Source: Certhia americana
Lineage: Eukaryota > Chordata > Aves > Passeriformes > Certhiidae
Length of the DNA stretch: 64,000 bases
NCBI GenBank assembly: GCA_018697195.1
Contig: CM031879.1
Span: 26,905,660-26,969,659 of the forward strand
Reading direction: 5' to 3'
Each line of letters begins with the position of its first letter. Positions within the stretch are counted from its first letter, which is position 1. Shown here piece by piece: positions 49,761 through 61,700 of the stretch. Made by a program: the position numbers and the translations under genes. Under the pieces are notes generated by a model, which made no database searches, had not been told where the DNA came from, and saw only the letters and a list, made by a program, of their open reading frames with translations.

Positions 49761-52700
49761 TTCACCTTGGTTTCGTAGCTTCCCTACCCAGAGCACTGGA
49801 AAGAGCTCCCCAGCCTCTTGTGTACCATTTTGGAGGTGTCAGCCAGGAGCAAGTGCAGATCATAATCAGGGGAACAGAAAGCCAAAAGTGTGTCTGTTAA
49901 TCCTGGGAAAATACAAGCTGACAGAGGATATCATACCTCTCTGTAAACACATCCAACACATAAGCACCAGGGAAAGGAAGAGTTCTTTAGTCTAAAAGCC
50001 AATGCTGGCACAAGTACAAATAGATTCAAACTGTCTGTGGATATGTTTTTACTGGGCATTTAAAGAAAACGTCCAATTCCCAGAGCAGTGAGGTTTTGAA
50101 ACAGCCACTGAGAAGGCTGTTTGAATGAAAATCTCTAAGTCTCTTCAAGCTGAAATCAGTCCATTTATCAACAGTGATCTAACATCACTGTTAAAGACAA
50201 CAGAAACTCGACTCATGTCCCACAAGGTTGGTTCCAGTCCTATGTTTCTTCCTAAATAATAATACCTATTAATAAATCAACATTTTCTCTTCAAAAACTG
50301 ATTGCTTAAACAACCTGTCAACCAGTGCTATGATTTATTCTTAGAAGAGGGTATGCTGTGGTGAGGAGCTTGATCAACTCAGTCCTGCATCTCATGTCAG
50401 AAAAAGCTCTAAACATAAGGTGTTATAATGAAAAAACAAATTGCAAGGATCATTTACTTATACTTAGAAGTACTTGTATAACAAAAAGCACATGCCTGTT
50501 ACCCCTTGAAAATATTCTGAACAAAGATAAGCATATGTTTACACAGACATCAGCATGTAAACTCTTCAGAGCAAGTCTGCCTGTACATTTATATTTTCTT
50601 GAAGCAAGTGCACATCTATACAAACAACTACAATTTTAGATTGCTACTGTTGATGGCCAGTTGACAGTTACTTTATTAACCTCAGATGTGCAAGAGATTG
50701 CTAGCAGGTATTCAGACCTTTTTCAGCAGTGAGAAATCTGAAATACTGTGCACTGGGCCTTTTTCTTACACCCACAGCAGGGGTGTAAATATTCACAGTC
50801 ATTTGAGCATCACTTAAGCAACAGCAATAAAGACCCTGGACATTTTGTGAGAATTAACGACTGCTGACAGTGTTAATAGCCTGAGGTGGAACTTTGGGCC
50901 ATTAAACCCAACTGGCCATTAAACTTCAAGAGAGGTCCAAGGCTGAGGTCATTATGACAGTTACAAATTCTAGGGGAGAAGGTTTTTTTATATATGCTGA
51001 TTGAACAGTATTTAATCTGTCCTTTTGTAGATCAAAGCTACAGATAGGGTAAAGAAACTACGGATCTCTAGATGCTGGTGAAAAACAACAACCATCCTTC
51101 ACCTCAATGGAAAAGACTGAAAATGTCAATGTATCAGAAAATTCACAGCCATGTTGAAAATGTGTTCAGCATTTGTAAAACATCCACAAATTCAGGGAGG
51201 TACTTCTAAAATTTTCATTAAATAAACCCTTGAGAATCAGTCCAGATTTCTCCCTTAGAATCACTGAGCCTTGTATTTATAAGCCTAGATACAAGGCAGG
51301 AGAAGGATTGTGAGGTGCATATAGACACTAAAAGGGATGAAATTCACCCAGACCCAGTGTTTAGCTATTCTTTAAGATCCAGATGTATCTTGATGGTACT
51401 GAATGTATGGGTCACCTGCATTCTTCTAGATCGATAGGCAGCTCACACACCTTGCATTTCTGGCAGTGCACAGCTCTGCCACACACACAAGAGACAGGAT
51501 GAGAACTCTTGAGTGCTGACGAGGGGCAGCACCCACACCAGCAATGGGGCTGCCTTCCACATGCAGGGTTGTGGGTCAGAAGAGACCTGAGAGGAGCAAA
51601 GCACCCAGAGCACAGACCTCAGGTCTTAACCCAGTTAGGAAAGGACACATAGCTAAGGATATCCAGATACTCCTTATACAAATGAATGAATTAAGAGCAG
51701 TTATAGAAATGAATGAATGAAGAGCCTTTATTTGTAAGTATTGAAGGGTGCTGCTTCATGTGTCTATGGAGCTGTCATAATGGCTAGGAACCACTCAGAG
51801 AGCATCCTTAATACCCCATTTACTTATCCTCCAACTCCTGATTTTGTGTCTTGCACTTTTTAGATGCCTCTATAAGACCGTTCAGCTCACTAAACTGACA
51901 GAAACTTGGAAGGCAGAGGGCATTGTCTCTTTTCTGGTCTACTCTGGGAATCCATAGGAGAGCACACCCTGCAATCAGGAAATGGGGATGGAGAGACACC
52001 AACCATTTAAATCAGCTCACCCTAAGTGTTATGCCATTTCACACAGACAGAAAGAAGTATTGAGCTGCAGAGATATGAAAAGCTTATCAAACAGGGCAGA
52101 AAAGCCCCATGGAGAAATCTGTCTCCATGAAAGACAATGACAGAACTCCCACCAGCTTCACTGGAGACAGGAGCTCCCAGACATACTTTGCCACATCTTG
52201 AGCAAGATTTCCTGCTAATTTCTAGGGGAGAACAGAATAGTACTAAAAACCTTTAGAAAGACAATTAAAAATAAAAATAAAAGAACTAAGTAAACATCTT
52301 ACTCTCTCTTATTTGGAACAATTAAAATGTAGAGACAAGTAGCATCTCAGATACACACATGCCTGCTAAAGAGAAAAACTGCTCACAATATATCAAATTC
52401 CCCAGCTGTTTTAGCCATAGCAGTGTTGGAAACCAGGCATGAAGTAGACTGTTGGCAAGGAGCCAGAGCATTCCTGGACCACACATGTGTTAGATGGGCC
52501 TTGCATTTACTGCAGTGCAAGAGCACCTCTGCAGTCAAGGATCAGTGAGTATTTCTATATAAAAAAAGAAGTCAAGGCCCTAATAGCTTTCTTGTTTCAG
52601 AAGTTTAAGTAAAAAATGCAAAAAAAACAGATGTGTATAGAAAAGCTTGACAAAGAATGCTATCAGACAATTTCAGTTCAGAGATCTTCCAACCTCAATT

Positions 52701-55700
52701 TTTTCAGAGCCTGGGGAAAAGAATAGCCTGTAATATTGTTTTTAAAGCTTTTGGTTAGCTGGCAGTTCTGGAGGTAGTACACATTTTTTCATCTGTGTGT
52801 TCAACCCATGAAGAGTTGTGGCATCCTTACACTCTCTGCCCTTGGTTCTCATCTTAGACAGAAATCACAAAGCGCAGCTGCACATTTAGAGCAGGAGGTT
52901 ATAGCTCATACCATCTAGGAAGGACTGGGAAAGGTTAATGCACCTGTCAGACACATCCTGATAGACAAACTTTATTTTGGCTTCACAGGTCAGCAAGCTA
53001 CCGCCCTATCAACAACATGCTAAACTGAGATTCTGCAATGCCCACACAGCCACGGGTAAATGGATATTGATGTCCTGGGTTACTTCTAACAAAATCAGCA
53101 TACACTGAGTGAGCCACCATGGCCTCAGGCCCATCCCAGCACATCACCAGGGTCTCCCCCAGCAGGAGCTCTGGGGGTTAGGTGGCTTCCAGGGTGTGCA
53201 GTGCCAAAGCCTGCTAGGAGTGGGGCTTGCAAAGCACAACTAGTTGTTCATGATAAAAGAATGATAATTGGTGTGTGTCACTTGCACCAAAGGTAACAGG
53301 TAACTGAGATAACAGGTAACTGATAAAGGTCTGTGCCTTTATCTTAGTGAAAGCAATCTGTTATTGCCATCTAAAAACTGAACAGGGAAGAACCCAACAG
53401 TGTTCTTTGGCCAAACATGACTGAGGTGGTGACTTTGAAACTGCTGTGACAGCTGCCTGTTTGAAGTAACAAAACAGGATTTTATCATTTATATTCCTTC
53501 TTTCTCACAAAACATTAACCCAGATTGTTACTAGGAATAGAAACAATGCCATCACTCTTTTAATAGGCTCTTGTAGATCCAGCATTATGCCACTCAAAAA
53601 GCCATGCTTTCTGGGATATTTATGAGCAGATCTAAAGTACTGGCACACCCACTGTAGATGGGAATTCATATTTTAAAGAATGAGCCAAATACTAAAGCAT
53701 TCACTTTTTCAATGAAAGGACTGTATCAGGACAGCTGCTGTGCAGCCTTTCCTGTTAGCAAGAGTATCTACCAGTTCCACCTGTGTTAAGGAACATTGCC
53801 TTCAGAAGGGCAGGTTTTCAGAACACATCACATAGGTGTACTAAGCAAGAGCCACTAGCACGCCCTTAAATTCTAGCTGAGACAGTGCAAACTCCTGCTC
53901 TCCGAGGACATGTCATGGCTAGAAGAGAAGGAATGGATTCAAAAGTTCCCCATCTGCCCTCAACATGAAGAAAAGCTATAGATAATGGCCTGTGGTTTAC
54001 AGTTATCTATTCTTAGTTCTGTGCAACCAGGGGGATGCCACATATGCCACAAGCTGAGTGCAAGATGAAGCAATTAAAGCAGATACTTAAAAGCAGCCTA
54101 AGTACACTTTGCTTGGAGCCATCCATTACAACAAGCAATATATCAGACACCCTTCATTATCAGAAATCTGTCCTGCAGGTACTGGAATTTCTCCTGCTTG
54201 CTTTATATTGGGCAAGAAGGTGAATTTTTCCCTATAGTCCCATACAAAGGATCTTACACCAGTTCCCACTGAGACTCATAAGTATCCACTGCGAGACCAG
54301 GATCTGAACTTTGAGTAAGATTTATGGATATGTGCAGGCACTCTAGCTAAGTGTAATGGTGAGTGACCTCATGTAGATAACTAACTCCTGATTACAGCAA
54401 CTCTCCCACTCCTATTAGCTAGTATCAACTTCTGGCTATCTTTTATTTGGACAATATTTTTAGTACCATGTCACTGCATATCATATTCATAATATTGTAA
54501 GAAGCCACCAGTGTGATAAGAGATATTATGTTTGCTATACTTTGATCTTCCCCCATTGCCTCTGATGCAGCACTCACTTTCATTTTATGTTGGAGTCTCT
54601 GGACCAAAATCAGGTGTCAGAGCCTAGCCTGAGGATGTGACAATCTCTTTGGAGAGTCAGTTTGATTTTCTTCTCTGTGTCCTCTCTGTGATGCAATAAA
54701 TTTAACAGTTCAGAATCTAGATCAGAGGAAATATTATTTTTCCAGGACTAAAGCTGTGAATGTTCAAGACATTGAGTGATCTGTAGTTTAGGGGCTTTTT
54801 CAGTAGATTCTCCAAGGAGAACAAGTATTTGCTATGAAAATGCTACTCCTTACCTCCCTTTGTGTGTTTTGTGCCTAGGAGTAAGTTGACTCTGAGAGAT
54901 TTATATTCATGCACTAAAAAAACATCCATTCTCCTTAACAACTGTAAATCTCATAATTACCTTCCATAATTTCAAGATCCTGCTCAGTCTGTTCCTTATT
55001 GAACAGTCCTTGGTTTCCCCTACTTGTTTTAGCTCTGTACTGCTGGAAGGACAAGAAGGTCTCATACAAACTCCAAGTTGTTACCTTTAGAGGGCTTCGG
55101 ATTAAAAGAAATTGAAGTGCCTTTACTTTCCTCTCTTCCTTGATTTTAATAATTATTCTTTCCATGATAGTTCCCATCCTCAAGTCTGGGTTACCTTGGT
55201 TCTTTGCATGTGACTCTAGTCCTTAACATCCCTTCAAAATGAAGCATGGGTGAGAGTGAGTGTGTTCCTGTCTAATTAAGGAAGCCTTCCCTGTGAGAGC
55301 CCCATTGTGGAGCTGGAGTGCACACTCTTTAGTGTTGGCTTCCCACACATCCCCATCTCAGGAGCATGTCCTTCAAGGATGAGCCTCAGCAATACAGAGT
55401 GAAAGTTTTTCTGCTTTGGAGATGAAAGTAGAAGTTCATGTGTAGTGCCCAGGCTGTGCACTGCTGATTGTTGCTTAGCAATGAAATGTGCAGCACACAG
55501 TGATGGTGCAAAGATACCAGAGCTTTTTTTGAAAAGGAAAAAGGAAAGGGATAAAAAGGTCGCACTAATAATCATGAGAGAAATGGGAACATTATCAGAT
55601 GCAGCAGCTAGAGAGGAGGTCATACTCCCTAGTCTGTCTGCGAAATATTCTTTCCTCATTTACCTCCAACTCTGAGGGACAAAAGCAGAGGCAAATTCAA

Positions 55701-58469
55701 AGTGTTTTGTTCCCACTCCTGCCTTACTGTTAGCAATCCCATTCCATTTTAGCACACTGGAATAGAATCTTCTTTGTGTTTTTTTAGTGTAGGCTTGCTT
55801 CTGGGTTAAAGTGAAAAAGGCAAAGAATCTGCCACATTACACTGAAATAATGTCTTTAGAAAGAAAAATATTTACTAGTATAGATGAAAACACAAATACT
55901 ATTTTCAGGATAGAGCAAGACATCCCATTATTAATGCTCTAGCAAGGATCCCAGAGGCAGCTAAATAAAATAGGAAGGCCAGGCTGAGCTAGGCAAGCAG
56001 TTTATGATCACAGCTATACTCCAGCCCCAGTAGAAAAAAAATTTAAAAAGAGAACTGACATCCTTCACAAAGCAGAGTAGAGAAGAAATGGGACTCGTGG
56101 CCTTTTGTTAATACAGTATCAACTTTAATTGAACCTTCAGGCTTTGATTCAAGTCAATATATCTGGAGCTTCCTCGAACAATAAATCTTGATGTTAACCA
56201 CAGTAGAGGTCAATCTCTGTCTAATATATGCTTTGCAATGCATTTAAAGTGGAGCTATAGTATGTAGATGGTGAATTATTCATACACACAAACTGTTAAT
56301 GAATAAGTCAATATACAGATAAGATTCAGGGCCCTTAATATTACCAAGAGGAATTAGCTCTGCAAGAACACAGGTTCCCAAAGAGAGTCTGACACCATGA
56401 CTCACCTATGCACTCATTCTATTTGTTTTTACCTCATATATTTTTACCTCATCTGAGTCCATTTTTAGACTGAAAATTTGCATTCTGAGACTTGGAACCT
56501 GGAACATGCCTCTCCCATGTTGCACACAACCTGTGGGGAGAGACTGAGACTTACCCATGGTTTGGAGGAAGCTGTGATTTCCAGAACTGCCCTACCTGGG
56601 GGGACAACTCATTCCTGACAAGGCTCCACCTCACCCAACCTCTCCACACCTCTCTTTGTCTCTGTGGCAATGTCAACAAGCTCTGGTGGTTCTTACATTC
56701 CTCCACCACCCCAGGCAGCTGGATGAAGGACTGGAGCTGAAGCTGCAAATTCTTTCCTCCTGCCTGCCAGCTGTGGGAGGGAGGAAGACAGACCCCAAGG
56801 ACCACAGGCACTGCAGTCACCAGACAGGAGGCTCATTTCATATCCCATAGGCCTACTGGACTCACAATTCAAAGATACTCCATGAATCATGGTACAGATA
56901 GGCATGACTGCTTGGCTCATCAGGTCTGAGAGTGGCAGAGAGCTTCCAGCCTGCCTCAAGTAGGAGACAGGGCTATGTGATGCTGGGCACAGATGGGTCT
57001 CCCATGAATGAGTTGCCATTTTATAATGTAGCCTGGTGTCTCAGCATAGCAAACCATTAGCCTCAAAATTAAAGGTCATGTAAAAAATCATGGCTGCAAT
57101 TAAACCTTTTGAAAGCAAAGAAAGCCACCTCCAATTCCTGATACACAGTCAGTCTAGTCAATCCCTGCTCATACATACTGCTAGAGAATCTTACACAGTA
57201 ATCTTTGGGACACCCTCATGAAAAGAAAGGGCACTGAAGCCATTTTAGGAAAACTGAATTAGTAATGTTTAACGTATGGTGCAGGAAAAGAAAAAGCAAG
57301 GAAACCTAGTGAGATATGATTTTAGGCAACATATTACCTGAGAAATCCAGTCACAGTTTGCCAGTGCAGAAGACATGGGCAAGCCTGTGGCTCCTGGCTG
57401 CAAGATGAGATGTGTTAGAGTATATACAACAGGAATGGGGGTTCTGCTTTAAATGAGATATGTCTTTTTTCACTCCTCAATGGGCATATATCTTTTCCAA
57501 TAACCTTCAAGGAAGTTAGTAAGCCCATCAATAAGCAAATGTGTCAGTGTTTGGCAAGTGTCATTCAGATGTGAGAGAGATTTAACCATTTAGCACAGAT
57601 GCCCTGTCCCATTCAATCATTGGACTTGTTTGTTACAGCTGACAGATTCTGAACAAATGTCTTGACAGCAGGATCCCCACTGGTACTGCTGCCAAGGCAG
57701 TGAGAGTTCCTTATCAAAGAAGAAAAAAAATTAGGGATGCAAACTTCATTTCTCAGACAGCAAGAACTTGCTGTGGTGAATACCAGCTGCAAAGCTCTAC
57801 TTGGGCCTTTGCTAGATTTAAACAATCTATAGCAATTTCACTCAAATACAAATACGTGATTTTTTAATGTAGTCTGATTTTCCTGTAATGCAATCTAACC
57901 CACTCTCTCTGTGAAAAGTGCAGAGATCAAACAGAGGAGGAATCACCACTTTGATTTCTCGGGAAAAATATTTTTTCAAATCCTGGCACTGCTCTTTGGT
58001 ATGTTGGGCCACTGAAGGGGTAGCAAAGGGTGGCCAACCTCCGCCTGCAAATGTCTGTCTGCAGTCCTTGGGTCGTGGAAAATAACTTTCACACAGAGGA
58101 GCATTGCTCTTCTTCTCTTCCCTCTCCAATATTTTTCTGTCTAAAACTCCCACCTCCTCTAGCTTGAAGGATTTATCTGGATACTTTCAAGGATAATTTC
58201 TGTAGTTTTTTGTTCATGACAATATCTTATTTCTTTCTGAACAAAAACCACATTATCACAGTTGTCTAGAAGAGTAAACTATGTAGAAAGAGTTTGGAAA
58301 TATCAATGAAATAAAAATCTGGGTCTGCTGCCTGTTCTGCTTCCTTCAGCTGATTTCTAGACACAGATTTTATATTCTGATTCAACCACTTTTCCTGAAA
58401 ACCCCAAGGGACAAAAGCACTGCTGTGTATCAGCAACCAGATTTCTCTGGGTGTCAGAATAGGTATTCT
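49761..58469. other. Anonymous AT-rich DNA, no gene seen
   Basis: No gene, RNA or named repeat was recognised. A 16-bp two-copy tandem repeat lies at 53294-53325. GC-richer patches lie at about 53090-53230 and 56480-57020, the latter with overlapping open frames of 64-108 codons on both strands but no family resemblance. An open frame of 127 codons on the minus strand (55276-55659) and one of 103 codons (57842-58153) also have no recognisable domain. Confidence 0.5.
53294..53325. repeat. 16-bp two-copy tandem repeat
   Basis: TAACAGGTAACTGAGA at 53294-53309 is followed directly by TAACAGGTAACTGATA at 53310-53325, with one mismatch. Confidence 0.85.
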
Positions 58470-58779
58470 GTGGGAAGAGGAGAGGCAGGCACTGATCTCT
58501 GCTCTGTGGTACCCAGTGACAGGACTCGAGGGAATGGCCTGAAGTTGTGTCAGGGGAGGTTTAGGTTGGATATCAGGACAAGGCTTTTCACCCAGAGGGT
58601 GGCTGGGGACTGGAACAGGCTCCCCAGGGAAATGGTCACAGCACCAGCCTGACAGAGTGCAAGAAGTGTTTGGACAGCATTCTCAGGCACCTGGTTTGAC
58701 TCTTGGGGATGGACCAGGAATTGAACTCAATGATCCTTGTGGGTCCCTTCCATCTCAGCTTAATCTGTGTGATTCTGCA
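58470..58779 (+). mobile_element. CR1 LINE 3'-end copy, different subfamily tail
   Basis: This is a 5'-truncated CR1 on the plus strand. It starts within the C-terminal part of ORF2 and ends with a tail containing GGAATTGAACTCAATGATCC, TTGTGGGTCCCTTCCATCTC and a final TGTGTGATTCTGC. The 'ACTCAATGATCCTTGTGGGTCCCTTCCA' tail is distinct from the 'GATGATCTTGGAGGTC' tails at 39.0 and 42.7 kb, so a different CR1 subfamily inserted here. The coding part is comparatively well conserved. Confidence 0.92.
58476..58652 (+). pseudogene. CR1 ORF2 C-terminal relic
   Basis: One open frame reads through the conserved C-terminus of CR1 ORF2, including SDRTRGNGLKLCQGRFRLD, then RLFTQRVAGDWNRLP and REMVTAPA, before a stop at about 58650. 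These correspond closely to the family's 'DRTRGNGLKLRQGRFRLDIR...FFT.RVV..WNRLPREVV' segment. It lacks the endonuclease and reverse transcriptase and is a dead 5'-truncated copy. The open frame begins upstream of the element (58425), so its first residues are host sequence. Confidence 0.85.
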
Positions 58780-61700
58780 AGTGTGACTTCTTGATATATG
58801 CAGCTACAGTGAAGAGCAACATAAGTTTTCAAGCAATTCAACACATTTAATATTTGAACTTCTCATTTCAAAAATTTACTACTCTTAATTTTGTGTTAGA
58901 GAAAAAAGGAAGAGGATGAGCATTGTGTAGCTATGAGCTATGACACAGCACAGATCACCTTCCACACTACTTACACACCAACTGCCCTATTCAATAACCC
59001 TAAAACTGATTGGCAGTGACAGCTTCCCACTTCATAGTTTTTCACTATAATCTTCAACACTACTGATACTGCTATGGAAGAAAAAAATCATCTTCATTCA
59101 TCTTTTCTTATTTCTTCAAAATACTTTTATCAATAACTCTTGTCAAAGCAGTCATTATCAGCAGTCTAGTGTTTTTTCTCAAGATATTTAGAGCTAACAA
59201 GATTTGCCAGAGTTTGTTAATACTCTCACTAGCCAGCCATTATCCAGACCAACCACCAGGTCCATGGTTAATATTGTTACTGAAATATGGAACTTGAGCT
59301 TTTAGCCATTTGACTTATAAGACTGGTGTATTTGACAAACTCATAATTCATAGGGTAAAATTAAAGGGACAGGAAGTGTTTGCTGTTTCAGGCATAAAGC
59401 AGATGTTTAAAATTTTTGTGCATTTATGGGAGTACTGGAGCATAAGTCTGCAAAAGATCACACAGATCATTGAGTCAAGTTCCCAGCAATCAAGGACAAC
59501 ATGGAATAATTGTTTAGTCCATAGAAAAAAATGTATAGAACTATAGTCCTTCTAAGTCTGCAGTTCCTGGAACATCTGTCTCACAAAGCCCTGCTCACCA
59601 GAGACAATAAATTATTTCTCAGCACTGTCTTTCAAAGAAAAACTCTGTAATTAAACTAAAGACTAAAAGACCAGAGGTATACAAATGCAACAAAGGTAAA
59701 TACAAGGGAAGATCACTGACAAAAATATCCGAAGTCCCAAATGGAAGCCCTTAATAATGCAACGGAGTAGATTGGAAACAAGGAGTGGAAGAGTGTGCAA
59801 AACACAAGCAAGACAAATTGCTTGATATTACAATGAAGTTGGTAATTTTTTTTCTGAATGCTTTTAACCTAATGACAACTCCATGTCAAAATTCCATCTC
59901 AACAGCTTTCAGGAGTAAACTATAAATGGATTTTCCTTTGAAGTTTAGGAACACTGTAATCTTGAGGGATTTGGAAAGTAACTTCTTATTGGAATTAGAT
60001 AGAATTAGGCACCCTTCACTCTGGAAGGCTTTGAAAGATTTACATTGAAAACCCACAGCTCCCTCTTTAATCAGTATGCTTAAGCAAATCATGTACCGTC
60101 ACAGCCTGACCTCTGCATCTCTCCTTGGGTTGAGTTAGGGTCTGGCAGATGAAGGTAACACTGTCTCAGACAGAGGGCTGCTTCATCTCTTTGATGAAGT
60201 AAGATGCTGACCCTAGTGCTATTAGTTCTTGATTTATTTGTGCATGCTTAGCCATATGAGAGTATGGTAAAGCATATAATGTCCACCAGAGCAGTAAGAG
60301 CAAGAGCCATCTTGAGGAGTGCAAAAGCACTTGAACTTAAGTTCAGTAGTTGGAATATAATCAAATTTGTTAGTTATTGAAAATTGTTGGTGTGCAATGT
60401 GTTTGCTGTGGCCTCCTGGTATGTGAAATGGCCTGATGGTTCCACAGCCTAGATCCTGTTGGTGAGGCTTGTGGATTGCTAGAAGTAGCTTGGTCTTTGT
60501 CAGTCTGACCTGCTCGGAGTCAGTAGAGGTCTGAAAATTATTAATGTCTCCCTCTTCCACTCACTCTGTAAAAATAGATATGCCAGCTGGATCTTTCAGG
60601 GAAAATTAATTTTCTCCTAAAGCTAGCTGCAATATCATGTCAATGGGTTTGCAGAACAATGCTTCCAGATGCAAGTGATGTTGCAAACCTTTGTTTGTGT
60701 GCTAGGGACAACTTGGGCTTTTGAAAGGACACTGTTAGCTCCCAAGCTCAGTTTGTTTCTCTTAGAAATGAGCAGGAGGTCAGTGTTGTGGCACCCCATG
60801 GCACATGGCACGTTAGAGCCCACTGGTGCCTCCTCCATGTCCCTTGCACTTTCTGTGGCAATTTCTGCTGAACACTGCCCCTGGCTGAGCTGACAGAGCT
60901 CAGGCTGTTTGCTCTCAGCTGGATACAATGACTGAAGAAATCAGTGCAGATTTTTCTAGGCATTGCAGACAGGCTCTGCTTGTGCATTTTATTTGACTGT
61001 GTCATGCAGTCCCTCACAGCATTCCCACCTCTCCCATTGCAGTGAAGATTTAGTTTCCTGGCTGCCTGTGCCAAGCAGCCTGCTGATAGACACAGGTCAG
61101 TGGGTGAGATAACTAGCTACCCCTCGCTGAGACAGAGGCAAAGAGAGAGACCTGATGAGCTATACATATGTATCTACATGCCAGGCATATTATGCCACTC
61201 TGTAGGTTTCCTACTCTAGCCTCTGAACCTCTCTTTTCCATTTTGCTGGCACCTGCCTCTGCTGTTTCCATAGATCTTGCCTGGAGGTTTACTGTATAAA
61301 TCTTTTCACAAATCAGTTGCTAAAAATTATATAATTGCTAATGGAATATTACAAATTTTGTTATAGATATGCTTTCCACCTCTTAACAAGAGGACCCTTG
61401 GATTCCCACATTTCTAAAAAAAGGATGCACTATCTCCTTTTGGTCCTTTCCACATTCCTCCTTTAGTCTAATCTCTCCCAATAACTATAATCTTTTCACA
61501 ATTTGCTCTTGTCCTGAACTTTCCTTTCTTTTATGCATGGTAACTGGAGCAGCATTTCTTCCAACTTTGGAGAGCAGGTACCAGTCCAGTTTCATTGGCC
61601 TCACAAGTTCAATTTTTTCCTGCTTCCACAGCAGTAACACAGTCTCCCTTTCCTACCACAATCCCATTATCTATACTATGTGCTCAGCCTATGATGGGAT

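Noticed and set aside
51180..51250. 'AAATAAACCCTTGAGAA' as an LTR polyadenylation region
   Set aside because: There is no TATA-like element or LTR-like leader upstream at the expected distance, and AATAAA is common by chance here.
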